Assembly (NCBI GenBank): GCA_963579025.1
Contig: CAUZFZ010000003.1
Span: forward strand, 77,910-141,909
Length of the DNA stretch: 64,000 nt
From: CAUZFZ01 sp963579025
Lineage (GTDB): Bacteria > Planctomycetota > Planctomycetia > Planctomycetales > Planctomycetaceae
Reading direction: 5' to 3'
The translations under genes and the position numbers were made by a program. Position 1 is the first letter of the stretch. Every line of letters begins with the position of its first letter. Under the pieces are notes generated by a model. That model was given only the letters and a program-made list of their open reading frames with translations. It was not told the origin of the DNA and did not search any database. Positions 18,332 through 27,435 of the stretch are shown here, one piece after another.

Positions 18332-19636
18332 CTACGCTCCACAGGCGACAATGACGGCTGCCTGGCCGTTCGAAGTGACGTTGAGGTTCAGCACAACTTT
18401 GTTTGACGTCGCCAGGTGCTCGCCGGTCACCACATTCAGGTCGCATTCGTCGGCCGGTTTGGTGCAATTCAGCGTTGCCGGGATCACTCCGTTCTTCAGA
18501 CCCAGCAGCGACGCCGCCAGTTCCAGCATGCCGGACGCAGCTCCCGAGTTTCCGATGTTGCCCTTGATCGACGTCACTGGAACGGTTGAAGCGGACTCGC
18601 CGAAGACATCGTGGATCGCCTGTGACTCGATGACATCTGATTCTCGGCCGCCCAGACCATGAGCGTTTATGTGTCCGACATCGCCTGGGCTGACGTCTGC
18701 ATCCCGCAGCGCACTCTGCATGGCGTTGACGAGGGCCTGTCGATGATTGGGCTGTCCGCTGCGGTCAATCACGCATGATGCACCGGCGCCGAGAACGGTT
18801 CCCAGAATCTCCGCACCGCGAGCCTGCGCGTGTCCCTCTTCTTCCAGAATCAGCGTGCAGGCACCTTCGCCGACAACCTGGCCACCACGGCTGGCATCGA
18901 AGGGGCGACACCACGTCGAGGGATCCGCGTCGCCATTAAAGTCGGCGAGTTCGTCCCACAGTGCCGCATGCAGGCACTTTGTCGGGTGCAGACGCGAACC
19001 GGTTGAGCCGGCCAGCATCATGTCGGCGCGGCCTCGCACGATGATTCGCAGGGCCTCGGCCAGAACGCTGTTGCCCGACGCTTCCGCCATGGTCAGCGAG
19101 TTGTTTGGACCCCGCGCGTCGATATGAATCCCAATGTGACAGGCCGGCATATTGGGCAGGTACTTGAGCAGCCACAGAGGGTCCATGGTCGGCAGGCCCT
19201 CTTCGCCCCAACGGTCGAAATCGAACTTGCCATCCGTGGACGAGGCAAAGCAGCTATCCCCCAGAACTGGCGGCGGGCTGAACATCTGATTGGCGCCAAA
19301 CTCGACGCCCAGACGCTCGTGATCGATCGCGGTCAGATCGAGTCCGCTGTTGTCAACCGCCAGGTTGGCCGAGCCCACACCGAGCTGGATCTCGCGGCAC
19401 ATGACTTTGACGCTCTTGCGCTGCGGTTTCAGCAGCCCTTTTCGTGCGGTGCCGTCGTCAAACCATGCTTTGACCTCGCCTCCCACGTTGCCAGGCAGGG
19501 CCGTCGCGAGTCGTTCGACAACTCCGATTCCCGGCCGCTTCGCGGAGAGCGATTCCCAAAAGGCATCCCGTCCAGTTCCGATCGGACTCAGGAGGCCGAC
19601 GCCGGTAATGACGACGCGTCTTGCTGAAGTAGTCAT
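18332..19636 (-). CDS. beta-ketoacyl synthase fold protein lacking the catalytic cysteine
   Basis: A 434-residue thiolase-fold protein of the FabF/KAS-II type starting RRVVITGVGLLSPIGTG. The overall order is normal: NAHGLGGRESDVIE keeps the first histidine (His326) and Lys358 is present. However, the nucleophile position reads SLTMAEASGNS, with Glu185 where active enzymes have Cys, and the second histidine is replaced by Asn363 (KGNIGNSGAASG). It therefore cannot carry out normal acyl transfer. Similar Cys-less proteins act as chain-length factors or decarboxylases paired with an active synthase, but no partner or ACP is adjacent. The ATG at 19636 is preferred over 19678. Confidence 0.88.
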   Translation of the reverse strand: MTTSARRVVITGVGLLSPIGTGRDAFWESLSAKRPGIGVVERLATALPGNVGGEVKAWFDDGTARKGLLKPQRKSVKVMCREIQLGVGSANLAVDNSGLDLTAIDHERLGVEFGANQMFSPPPVLGDSCFASSTDGKFDFDRWGEEGLPTMDPLWLLKYLPNMPACHIGIHIDARGPNNSLTMAEASGNSVLAEALRIIVRGRADMMLAGSTGSRLHPTKCLHAALWDELADFNGDADPSTWCRPFDASRGGQVVGEGACTLILEEEGHAQARGAEILGTVLGAGASCVIDRSGQPNHRQALVNAMQSALRDADVSPGDVGHINAHGLGGRESDVIESQAIHDVFGESASTVPVTSIKGNIGNSGAASGMLELAASLLGLKNGVIPATLNCTKPADECDLNVVTGEHLATSNKVVLNLNVTSNGQAAVIVACGA

Positions 19637-20246
19637 GATTGTAAAACGTGACCCAGTAAAGAGTTGAAGGCCGTCCACGGCATAAGAACCGAGACCGTCC
19701 GTGCGAGGCGGGCGTCACTCAGCTCAAGACCGGACAGATAGACCCAGCGTGTCCGGTCGGACCCAATGCTGAAGTGACGTGATCAACGAGGCGTGAACAA
19801 AAAAGGCGAGGCCTCATAGGAAACCCAAACCCGGTCCGCTTTTCAAGCCTGAGAGCCGGATCCATACATATCAAATGACACTGATTCCAGCGGTGAATCC
19901 AATTCGCCAGGGGATCTGTTCGCGGCCAGAGAATTACTCCAACAGACGCATGACGTGACTCGTATCTGCCGCAGCCTGATGCTGCGGAGGTCAATATGCG
20001 TTGCTGGCACAGCCCTGCATGTCCCGGTCGAATCGCCAACGACCGGCGCCTTCACGCTTGCCCATCGACTCGGATGCGGAATCCGAAAGCTAAGACTCCC
20101 GATCAGGCTGCTCCTGATCTCACGTCAATCTGCCGGTACCGGTTGACTGTCACTTCTGATCGCCGGTTTCGAGAGATCTGCCTCGACTTCGCGAGTGCGA
20201 TCCGATCCATCTCCAATTCTCCGTCGTCTCGCGAAGGAGGTGCTGC
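19637..20246. other. spacer between divergent genes
   Basis: About 610 bases between the starts of the ketosynthase-like gene and the membrane protein gene. Open frames here are short and without domain features. It should carry two divergent promoters. A strong Shine-Dalgarno for the right-hand gene is at 20234-20240. I found no hairpin, tRNA or repeat. Confidence 0.4.
20234..20240 (+). promoter_or_regulatory. strong Shine-Dalgarno fixing a GTG start
   Basis: AAGGAGG lies 6 nt before the GTG at 20247, which settles the start of the 579-residue membrane protein. Confidence 0.8.
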
Positions 20247-21986
20247 GTGTCCCGGATTCGCGTCCCCGGTCTGATTCGACTGCTCTACACCCACAACCCT
20301 TTCTATCTATTGAGTACCGTTCTGTTCCTGTACGGACTGCGGCTGCTGTTTCGACCGGGGCAGGTGAACCTCGTCTTCGAACGCTTCGAGGTGGCTTACA
20401 TCGACCCGTGGTGGCTGATGATTTCACTCTGTGGCATCACGCTGCTGATGGCAGTCACGGCCTTCCTGATCGTTCGCTTCGGAAGGGTCTGGGAAGATGC
20501 CCGCTCACTGGTGCTTGTGCTGTTGTTCATGTTCCTTGCGATCTCGGTGAGCTTCGACGAGATCGTGACGCTGGCCTCGTGGGAAGACGAATCGCTGCGG
20601 GAACCCATCGGACTGTTCGGTTTTGGATTCGCTTTCTCGCTACTTGTCAGCGAGGCGTTGATTCGAGGCCTTCGAATTGCACTGCCATGGAGCTACCGGG
20701 GGCCAATGTATGGACTACTGGGGCTGTTCTTTGCTTTCCCGCTGTGGGTGTCTCCAGAGGTCGCCTCCATCTCTATCGAAGAGGCCCGCTGGCGGATCAT
20801 GGCGTTTCCACTGCTGTCCGGACTGCTGACATTGAGTCTGCTACCCGCGATCCGCCGTGGTTCGGGACTTCTGCAGAACAACGGGACTCCGTGGCGGTGG
20901 CCCTGGTTCCCGTGGACGGTTTTCGTCTTTCTCGCTGGCGCCGTCTGCTTTCGCTCGTACTCGCTGGCCATCTCATTCGATGTCGGGAAGGCCAGAGCGG
21001 ATTTCTGGGACACATCATTCGGACTCTACTTCCTGGTGCCATTCCTGCTGGCCGTGCTGTTCGTGCTACTGGAAATCGGGCTCGTCGAACGGATCAAACG
21101 ACTGCAGTCTTCGGCACTGTGGAGCGGGGCATTGTTGCCTGTCATCGCCTACCCGTCGTTTGGTCCACTCAGCCGTTTCTATACGCATTCACGCTTCGTC
21201 GACGAATTCGTCACGACGGCGGCTTCCCCGGTGTTCATCGCGTTGACCGGCCTGGCTGTCTTCTACGGCATCGCCTGGCTGCGGCGAGTTCGAAATGCAG
21301 AAACAGGATTTGTCTGGGTCATGATTGCTCTCGTCTTTACGGGGCCAAAGACGCTGCTGCCGGACATCAGCGATCCGCACATCTGGCCGTTGGTGACACT
21401 GGGCGTGATCGAGCTGTCACTCGGCATATTCCGCGGTCGCTCGAAAGAGGTACTGGCCGGTGCCTGCGCTATCTCGCTGGCCATTGCATTGCTGATTGAC
21501 GGGACACAGCTGACTCAGTTTCAGGCGACCGTAACGTATCACCTCCTGCTGGGTTCGCTGCTGATCATCGGTGGCTTATATCGCGATCGATTCGCGACCT
21601 TTCTCCGCCGACTTGGAGCGGTTGCGCTGACGGTAACGTGCCTGGCAGCGCTGTTGTTCGGTACCCGGTTTGGAGTAACCGTGGACGTCCTGACCACTTA
21701 CGCACTGGGACTGACGGCGGTTGCCATCGTCTGGGGCATTGCGCTGGGAGACCGCCCGTTCCTGATCGCCGGACTCGCCAACGGCGCCGCGTGTGCCGGG
21801 GGATGCGTCTGGTGGACCTGGCAGCGGCTGCGAGAGTTGTCGATCCCCGACGGAGCCCGGCCTCTGTTCTGGGGGATGGTCTGCTTCACCGTCGCCGTGT
21901 TCATCAGCATGCTGAAAGGCGGGCTTGCCGACCGGATTCAGGCCCGCTGGGGAAAGGACGAAGTGTTGCCGAACGGTGACTCTTAG
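20247..21986 (+). CDS. large polytopic membrane protein of unknown function
   Basis: A 579-residue integral membrane protein with roughly 14 or more hydrophobic segments spread evenly along its length (for example LLSTVLFLYGLRLLF, WWLMISLCGITLLMAVTAFL, LVLVLLFMFLAISVSF, LLLGSLLIIGGLY). Charged residues inside the membrane block (SFDEIVTLASWEDESLREP) may mark a functional site. I do not recognise the family; the pattern could suit a transporter, an O-antigen-like protein or a large sensor membrane domain. GTG start with a perfect Shine-Dalgarno. It stands alone, with a gap of about 600 bp upstream and the convergent DUF1499 gene downstream. Confidence 0.75.
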   Translation: MSRIRVPGLIRLLYTHNPFYLLSTVLFLYGLRLLFRPGQVNLVFERFEVAYIDPWWLMISLCGITLLMAVTAFLIVRFGRVWEDARSLVLVLLFMFLAISVSFDEIVTLASWEDESLREPIGLFGFGFAFSLLVSEALIRGLRIALPWSYRGPMYGLLGLFFAFPLWVSPEVASISIEEARWRIMAFPLLSGLLTLSLLPAIRRGSGLLQNNGTPWRWPWFPWTVFVFLAGAVCFRSYSLAISFDVGKARADFWDTSFGLYFLVPFLLAVLFVLLEIGLVERIKRLQSSALWSGALLPVIAYPSFGPLSRFYTHSRFVDEFVTTAASPVFIALTGLAVFYGIAWLRRVRNAETGFVWVMIALVFTGPKTLLPDISDPHIWPLVTLGVIELSLGIFRGRSKEVLAGACAISLAIALLIDGTQLTQFQATVTYHLLLGSLLIIGGLYRDRFATFLRRLGAVALTVTCLAALLFGTRFGVTVDVLTTYALGLTAVAIVWGIALGDRPFLIAGLANGAACAGGCVWWTWQRLRELSIPDGARPLFWGMVCFTVAVFISMLKGGLADRIQARWGKDEVLPNGDS

Positions 21987-22039
21987 GGCCCAGTCGCTGC
22001 GTGCTTGACGGCTTGTCGCCGCTGCATGAGCAGACCATG

Positions 22040-22459
22040 TCACCGCTCGGGGCGTGTAAGCCGATTCCATTGATCGCGAATCTCTTCGACGCGCCTGCGG
22101 TTCGCTCCCAGGTCCCAGATACCAACCTGTGATGCTGAACGCACGTGGATGACGAATCGCTCGGCATGCAGTCGAAACTCCAGGTCGTCGGCGAAGCCCA
22201 GCATTCTGGTTCGACTGATGGCTCGCAGGTACGTGTCCGTCCGCTCCTGAATTTCAATGCGAGGAAGCGACGCGATCAGGTCTCCCAGTTGTTGCCACGC
22301 GGCGGCCGCATCACCGTCAAATCTGAGCGGCTCCACATAGGCTCGCGAGTCTGGGAATTCGCTGCAGACGCACCGCGTTCCAATGGGCGGAGGAGCCAGC
22401 TTACCGTTAATGACACCGGGCACGGATTCACTCTTGGCGGCTACAGTTCTATCACGCAT
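22040..22459 (-). CDS. DUF1499 family protein
   Basis: A 139-residue protein with the DUF1499 pattern: the N-terminal NRCVCSEFPDS-type stretch (TRCVCSEFPDSRAY), a middle AWQQLGDLIASLPRIEIQERTDTYLRA, and the C-terminal signature DDLEFRLHAERFVIHVRSASQVGIWDLGANRRRVEEIR. The family is widespread in bacteria and in chloroplasts but has no known reaction. No signal peptide is evident at this start. It is convergent to the membrane protein gene, 53 bp apart. Confidence 0.85.
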   Translation of the reverse strand: MRDRTVAAKSESVPGVINGKLAPPPIGTRCVCSEFPDSRAYVEPLRFDGDAAAAWQQLGDLIASLPRIEIQERTDTYLRAISRTRMLGFADDLEFRLHAERFVIHVRSASQVGIWDLGANRRRVEEIRDQWNRLTRPER

Positions 22460-22849
22460 TAGACATCAGGGTTGGGTGGCTGTCCCTGAAAGAGCTCCGG
22501 CTGTCAAGCGGGTTTCCTGAAAGTTGTTTACGCACGCTCCTCGCTGAAGCAGATGCTTTGATCCAGACGAGACCAGTGAACTTCGTAGAATTCGTTTCGG
22601 TGGTGACTCGCTCCAACCCCGCCGCGTGGCGCCTGTCCCGCGATGGGTCGCCTCATGAGTTACGGCAGAAGCATGTGTGCCATGTGACTCTGGCCCGCGA
22701 CTTTTCAGGGCAGTTCGCCGCACGCGACGTGTCACTCGATGTCGCGCAATCGTCCGTGCAGGAACTGGAGTTCTTGATGTCTGTCCTGTGGACGATAGAC
22801 TCGGGGTCCTTATTTTACGTTTTTCTTCATCGACTCAAGGGGTGGTTCG
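22460..22849. other. upstream region of the pseudopilin operon
   Basis: About 390 bases between the divergent starts of the DUF1499 and DUF1559 genes, with no supported gene. The right end contains the ribosome binding site AAGGGGTGG about 5 nt before the ATG at 22850. An AT-rich stretch around 22808-22828 (TTATTTTACGTTTTTC) may include part of the promoter; I could not assign -35/-10 boxes with confidence. Confidence 0.4.
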
Positions 22850-23842
22850 ATGCGCCGAGTCCAAAAAGCTTTCACGCTGATTGAGTTGCTGGTGGTCATT
22901 GCGATCATCGCGATACTGATTGCGTTACTGCTGCCCGCAGTGCAGCAGGCACGCGAGGCAGCCCGACGAACGGAATGCAAGAACAAGCAGAAACAACTTG
23001 GGCTGGCTCTCCACAACTATCACGACGTCTTCAACATGTTTACTCATCTTCGCGGTGGTCCCGATAAGACTCGTGGCGGCGACTTCAGCGGTCTCGTCGC
23101 TCTGTTGCCATACATCGATCAGGCACCGATGTACCAGGGAATCACGTTCACAGCGGGTGGTATCCGCCATCCCTGGGATGCTGGCCAAACGGCCTGGGCA
23201 GCGCAACTCAGCATGCTTCTTTGTCCGTCGGATCCTCTTGTCAACAAGCGAAATAGTGTGGGGCTTTCCAGCTTCAAGTTCTGCGTGGGCACATCGATCC
23301 GGGAAAACTACGATGGAAAAACCAACGGGCTGTTCATGTTCAGCCAGCGTGGCCATCGCGGCATGCGGGACCTGTTGGACGGCAGCAGCAATACCATCGC
23401 CATGGCCGAACGGGGAATGGGCTCGGGACGCAACGACAGCGTTATCGGGCACTCGGCCCGAGGTATCGGTGGTATCGACACCAATCCGGCAGCATGCCTC
23501 GCAACAGCCGCCGGCAAGTTTTACGTTGGTGGAACGTCGGTCAGCGGCTGGGACGCTGGTACACTTTGGCCATTCGGTCATCCGCATTGGGCGGCTGTAA
23601 CAACCGTCCTGCCTCCCAATGGCCCGTCGTGTTACAGCGGAGGTGGCGATAATCCCAGTAATCAATGGGGGATTTACACGCCTTCCAGTCATCATGTCAG
23701 TGGCGTTCAGGTCTTGCTCGCCGATGGAAGTGTTCGGTTCATTTCCGAAAACATTGACACCGGCAATTTGACGCCGACGAATTTGGGAGTCTGGGGAGCG
23801 CTTGGGACTGCCCAGGGTGGAGAAATTCTTGGAGCGTTCTGA
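22850..23842 (+). CDS. DUF1559 protein with type IV prepilin N-terminus
   Basis: A 330-residue protein. The N-terminus carries a prepilin cleavage/methylation motif and long helix (KAFTLIELLVVIAIIAILIA, Glu at +5), followed by LLLPAVQQAREAARRTECKN. The body is DUF1559, ending with the H-x9-DGSVRFISENI motif (GVQVLLADGSVRFISENID). Planctomycetes have dozens of copies; they are presumed pseudopilin-like surface or secretion components processed by a prepilin peptidase. It is the first gene of a three-gene run with the TPR/FG-GAP/ASPIC protein and a lipoprotein, with gaps of about 40 bp. Confidence 0.95.
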   Translation: MRRVQKAFTLIELLVVIAIIAILIALLLPAVQQAREAARRTECKNKQKQLGLALHNYHDVFNMFTHLRGGPDKTRGGDFSGLVALLPYIDQAPMYQGITFTAGGIRHPWDAGQTAWAAQLSMLLCPSDPLVNKRNSVGLSSFKFCVGTSIRENYDGKTNGLFMFSQRGHRGMRDLLDGSSNTIAMAERGMGSGRNDSVIGHSARGIGGIDTNPAACLATAAGKFYVGGTSVSGWDAGTLWPFGHPHWAAVTTVLPPNGPSCYSGGGDNPSNQWGIYTPSSHHVSGVQVLLADGSVRFISENIDTGNLTPTNLGVWGALGTAQGGEILGAF

Positions 23843-23880
23843 TCTCTGTAACCAGTTCCGACGGGGCGCAAAGTGTCTTC

Positions 23881-26853
23881 ATGCGCAAAAGCTCTCGGAT
23901 AATTCTGGCGGGGGCAGGCCTGCTTATTCTGTCTGGAGTTTACTGGGCCGTTCGGTCTGATTCCGCGCACGACCGGGAGAAGCTCATCTCTCAGGCAAGG
24001 GCCAGCCTGAAATCTTCTCAACCCGCGCGTGCACTTGCGGTAGCGGTTCAGGTTCTCGACTACAGTCCGAATGATGCCGAGGCGCTGCTGATCGCCGGTG
24101 AAGCTGCATCCCGGCTTAAGGACATCCGGCGGGCATTGGGTTACTACAGCCAGGTTCCGGCCGACAATTCGCCTTCAGGTCTTGCGGCAGCGTTTGGTCG
24201 AGCCGAAATGCATTTCCACCTCGGCCACCTGGCGATGTCGGAGCGAGAACTGCGTCGAGTACTGGCTCGAGACGCAGACCATCTACTCGCGCACTTCCGT
24301 TTGGCAATTCTGCTGGGAGTTACGGGACGCCGCTGGGAGGCAATCCCGCATCAGATGAAGTTGCTCCGCAGCGGCAATAGCTCTGTCGCAGATCTGACGC
24401 TGCTAAGTGATCCGAACCGTTCGCTCGACCAGCGAGAGTTCCTGCGTACGTGTCTCGACAGTTCGACGGATTCGGCGCTCCCACAATTGGGACTCGCTGT
24501 GATTGCCCTGGCGGAGAACGAAACAGCCAAAGCGGAATCGCTGCTTCGGGATGTATTGCGTGATGCACCGGACCTCATGGAAGCCCAGTCACGATTCGGT
24601 GGGCTTCTCGCGTTGCGGCTGTCTGACGAGTTTCTGTTATGGCACGGCGCACTGCCAGTCGCGGCAAACCTGCATCCGGGTATCTGGAAGTCCCGCGGGG
24701 CGTGGGCACAGGCAAACGAAGACCTGCAGGGTGCGGCGCGCTGCTATTTTGAAGGAGTGCGGATCGCACCAAACGATCGGTTTCTCAACTACCAGCTCGG
24801 ACTGTCGCTTCAGGCAATCAAAAAGGACGAGGCCGCTTCCGTTTATCTGGAGCGTTACGAACTCCTGCAACAACTCGCAATTATGGCCAACGGATTGCAT
24901 CACAGTCCTGATGACCTGGCAGGGATCCGAAAGGCAGCGGTACTGACGGAACGTCTGGGTCGCATCTGGGAGACCTGGGCCTGGGCGCAGGCAGCGTTGA
25001 AGCTGAATCGCAACCAGGCGTGGGCCATTTCCACACTCAGCCGCGTCACCCCGTTAGTTGAGCAATCGCCGCCGCATGTTTTTCCGGATGTGACCTCTTC
25101 GACTATCGCTGACGTGGCACAGTGTTCGCTACCGGACTGGGTCGTCACGCACGACGTTTTGCCGCAGCGTGAGAAGCGCACTTCCTCACAGACTGAGAGC
25201 ACACGAAGCAGTCGTCCGACCGATTTGAGTTTGGTGGACCTGGCTGATTCTGCTGGTGTTGATTTCGTCTATAACAATGGACGATCACCGAATGCCAGGG
25301 CAGCCAGAATCATCGAGACAACCGGGGGCGGTGTCGCAGCCTGGGACTATGACGGCGATCTGCTTCCTGATCTGTATTTGACACAGGGTGGCAAGTGGCC
25401 CGTGTCTTTGGAGTCCTCCGACGATCAGGATTGTGTGTTTCGAAATCTGGGAGACGGAACGTTTACGGACACGTCGCAGCCCGCAGGGCTGATGTCGCGG
25501 GGCTTTGGTCAAGGTGTCGCGATTGGTGACGTCAACAACGATGGTTTTCCGGATTTGTACGTGGCATGCATCGGGCCTAATCATCTGTATCTGAACGCCG
25601 GAGACGGGACGTTTTCTGAATCTTCAGTGCCAACGATGGAAGAAAACACGGCCTGGACGACCAGTTGTCTGATTGCGGATCTGAACGGCGATGGCCATGC
25701 CGATCTGTACGACGTGAACTACTGCCAGGACGAGGCGGGATTCGAGACAATCTGTGGTGACAACGCACTACCGCGTGTGTGCTCTCCACTGGCGTTTCGT
25801 TCCGCGGAAGACCGTCTGCTGGTCAACGATGGAAGCGGCACATTCCATGACACAAGTGGAGTGTCTGGAATCGCGCAGCCTAACGGATATGGATTGGGAA
25901 TCGTCGCCGGTGAATTAACAGGCGACGGTCAGCTCGATCTGTTTATTGCTAACGATCAGGTGTCCAATTTCCTGTTTGTGAATCAAACAGAACGTCCAGG
26001 TGCAACTCCACGGTTTGCCGACGAAGGGCTACAACGCGGACTGGCGGTTGACGCTGTCGGTCAAAGGCAAGGCAGCATGGGCATCGCCAGCAGTGACGTG
26101 AACGACGACGGACTTTTGGATTTCTTCGTCACGAACTTCTACTTCGAGTCCAACACTCTGTATGTCAACAGTGGCCTGGGGCTCTATTCGGACTGCTCAC
26201 GTCAGGCAGACCTGCGCGACCCCGGGTTTGCATTGCTCGGGTTCGGTACTCAGTTTCTGGATGTCGATCTGGACGGTCGCCAGGACCTCGTTGTAGCCAA
26301 CGGTCACGTCGATGACCTCCGTTCCCAGGACCAGCCATACCAGATGCCGCCCCAGCTCTATCATCGGACAGGCGAACAGGAGTTTTCCGTCGTGAATGAC
26401 TGGAGCGAGAGCAGTTTCTTTTCGCGAGAGTACCTTGGACGAGGTCTTGCCCGGTGTGACTGGAATGCGGATGGTCGCGAAGAATTTGTCGTTTCAAACA
26501 TCGGCGCCCAGTGCTCGCTCGTCGCCAATCTTACCCCAACCGAGTCACACTACGCTGCAATTCGCCTCGTGGGAACAACGTCCAGCCGGGACGCCATTGG
26601 AGCGACGGTGCGTATTACGACTCGACACAGGCAGTTTGTTCGGCACCATACCGCTGGAGACGGATTTCAGTCGTCCAACGAACGGCGGATCGTTTTTGGG
26701 CTGGGAGATGCGACTGTCATTGAGAAACTACACATCCAGTGGCCATCGGGTACGTCGGAAACTCTGGTGGATGTCCCCGTCGACACAGACGTATTACTCA
26801 TTGAACACCACGGCGCGACTCCATTACCCCGGGTCGGATTCGAGCTGCCCTGA
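23881..26853 (+). CDS. exported TPR - FG-GAP/VCBS - ASPIC/UnbV protein (CRTAC1-like)
   Basis: A 990-residue protein. An N-terminal hydrophobic anchor (IILAGAGLLILSGVYWAV) is followed by TPR-like helical repeats (about residues 35-400). Then come FG-GAP/VCBS calcium-binding repeats with the DxNxDGxxD pattern (WDYDGDLLPDLYL, DVNNDGFPDLYV, DLNGDGHADLYD, DVNDDGLLDFFV, DLDGRQDLVV), residues about 440-880. The end is an ASPIC/UnbV domain (IGATVRITTRHRQFVRH and LHIQWPSGTSETL). It probably forms a beta-propeller at the cell surface. In the middle of a three-gene operon with the DUF1559 protein and a lipoprotein. Confidence 0.93.
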   Translation: MRKSSRIILAGAGLLILSGVYWAVRSDSAHDREKLISQARASLKSSQPARALAVAVQVLDYSPNDAEALLIAGEAASRLKDIRRALGYYSQVPADNSPSGLAAAFGRAEMHFHLGHLAMSERELRRVLARDADHLLAHFRLAILLGVTGRRWEAIPHQMKLLRSGNSSVADLTLLSDPNRSLDQREFLRTCLDSSTDSALPQLGLAVIALAENETAKAESLLRDVLRDAPDLMEAQSRFGGLLALRLSDEFLLWHGALPVAANLHPGIWKSRGAWAQANEDLQGAARCYFEGVRIAPNDRFLNYQLGLSLQAIKKDEAASVYLERYELLQQLAIMANGLHHSPDDLAGIRKAAVLTERLGRIWETWAWAQAALKLNRNQAWAISTLSRVTPLVEQSPPHVFPDVTSSTIADVAQCSLPDWVVTHDVLPQREKRTSSQTESTRSSRPTDLSLVDLADSAGVDFVYNNGRSPNARAARIIETTGGGVAAWDYDGDLLPDLYLTQGGKWPVSLESSDDQDCVFRNLGDGTFTDTSQPAGLMSRGFGQGVAIGDVNNDGFPDLYVACIGPNHLYLNAGDGTFSESSVPTMEENTAWTTSCLIADLNGDGHADLYDVNYCQDEAGFETICGDNALPRVCSPLAFRSAEDRLLVNDGSGTFHDTSGVSGIAQPNGYGLGIVAGELTGDGQLDLFIANDQVSNFLFVNQTERPGATPRFADEGLQRGLAVDAVGQRQGSMGIASSDVNDDGLLDFFVTNFYFESNTLYVNSGLGLYSDCSRQADLRDPGFALLGFGTQFLDVDLDGRQDLVVANGHVDDLRSQDQPYQMPPQLYHRTGEQEFSVVNDWSESSFFSREYLGRGLARCDWNADGREEFVVSNIGAQCSLVANLTPTESHYAAIRLVGTTSSRDAIGATVRITTRHRQFVRHHTAGDGFQSSNERRIVFGLGDATVIEKLHIQWPSGTSETLVDVPVDTDVLLIEHHGATPLPRVGFELP

Positions 26854-26893
26854 CGCGATTGGTCAGGACATTCAATAAAAAGGGATCGAGAAG

Positions 26894-27391
26894 ATGACTC
26901 AGTATTTGCATCCGGTAAGTTGGACGATCCTCGTTGTCGCGACTCTCGGTTTGACGGGCTGTGGGGGAGGCGACGGGCATCCGCGCAGAGTGCATGCCGG
27001 CGGCACTGTGACGTACAACGACGATCCTGTTGCTGACGCCCAGGTCGTTTTTCGAGTCGCAGGTGGGCACGCGGCGACAGCGGTGACCGACGAGGATGGG
27101 CAGTTCACGCTTTCCACGTTTGGCCAGCAGGACGGAGCAATCCCCGGTGAGCATACCGCGACGGTTATTAAGATGGCCAAAGTGGCTATAGACGACAGCG
27201 CGAGTGATCCCAGCAATTCAGACACGATGGAAGAAGCCGTGGCCGCTGCTGAACAGGACACTGGCGCGGGCGATGCCCCCACAGGCAAATCGCTTATCCC
27301 TGACCGTTACGGCAATCCAGAAACATCCGGTCTCAAGTTCACCGTGTCAGAATCCGCCAGGAACGACTTCGACATCACATTGACGGATTGA
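26894..27391 (+). CDS. lipoprotein with carboxypeptidase-regulatory-like (transthyretin-like) domain
   Basis: A 165-residue lipoprotein: signal peptide with lipobox LTGC (Cys at about residue 24), then a small Ig-like/prealbumin-type beta domain (GTVTYNDDPVADAQVVFRV, then TDEDGQFTLSTF and GAIPGEHTATV). The end, FTVSESARNDFDITLTD, is the usual finish in planctomycete proteins of this type. These small lipoproteins regularly follow DUF1559 genes and presumably bind the same envelope structure. It is the last gene of the operon. Confidence 0.85.
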   Translation: MTQYLHPVSWTILVVATLGLTGCGGGDGHPRRVHAGGTVTYNDDPVADAQVVFRVAGGHAATAVTDEDGQFTLSTFGQQDGAIPGEHTATVIKMAKVAIDDSASDPSNSDTMEEAVAAAEQDTGAGDAPTGKSLIPDRYGNPETSGLKFTVSESARNDFDITLTD

Positions 27392-27435
27392 CTCCGTCCG
27401 GTGACCAGGGACCTCTCGCGCGGTCTGGCGAGGCG

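Noticed and set aside
20195..21499. Alternative 434-residue frame over the membrane protein gene
   Set aside because: Overlaps the gene with the perfect Shine-Dalgarno and lacks membrane periodicity; Arg/His-rich composition typical of a shifted frame.
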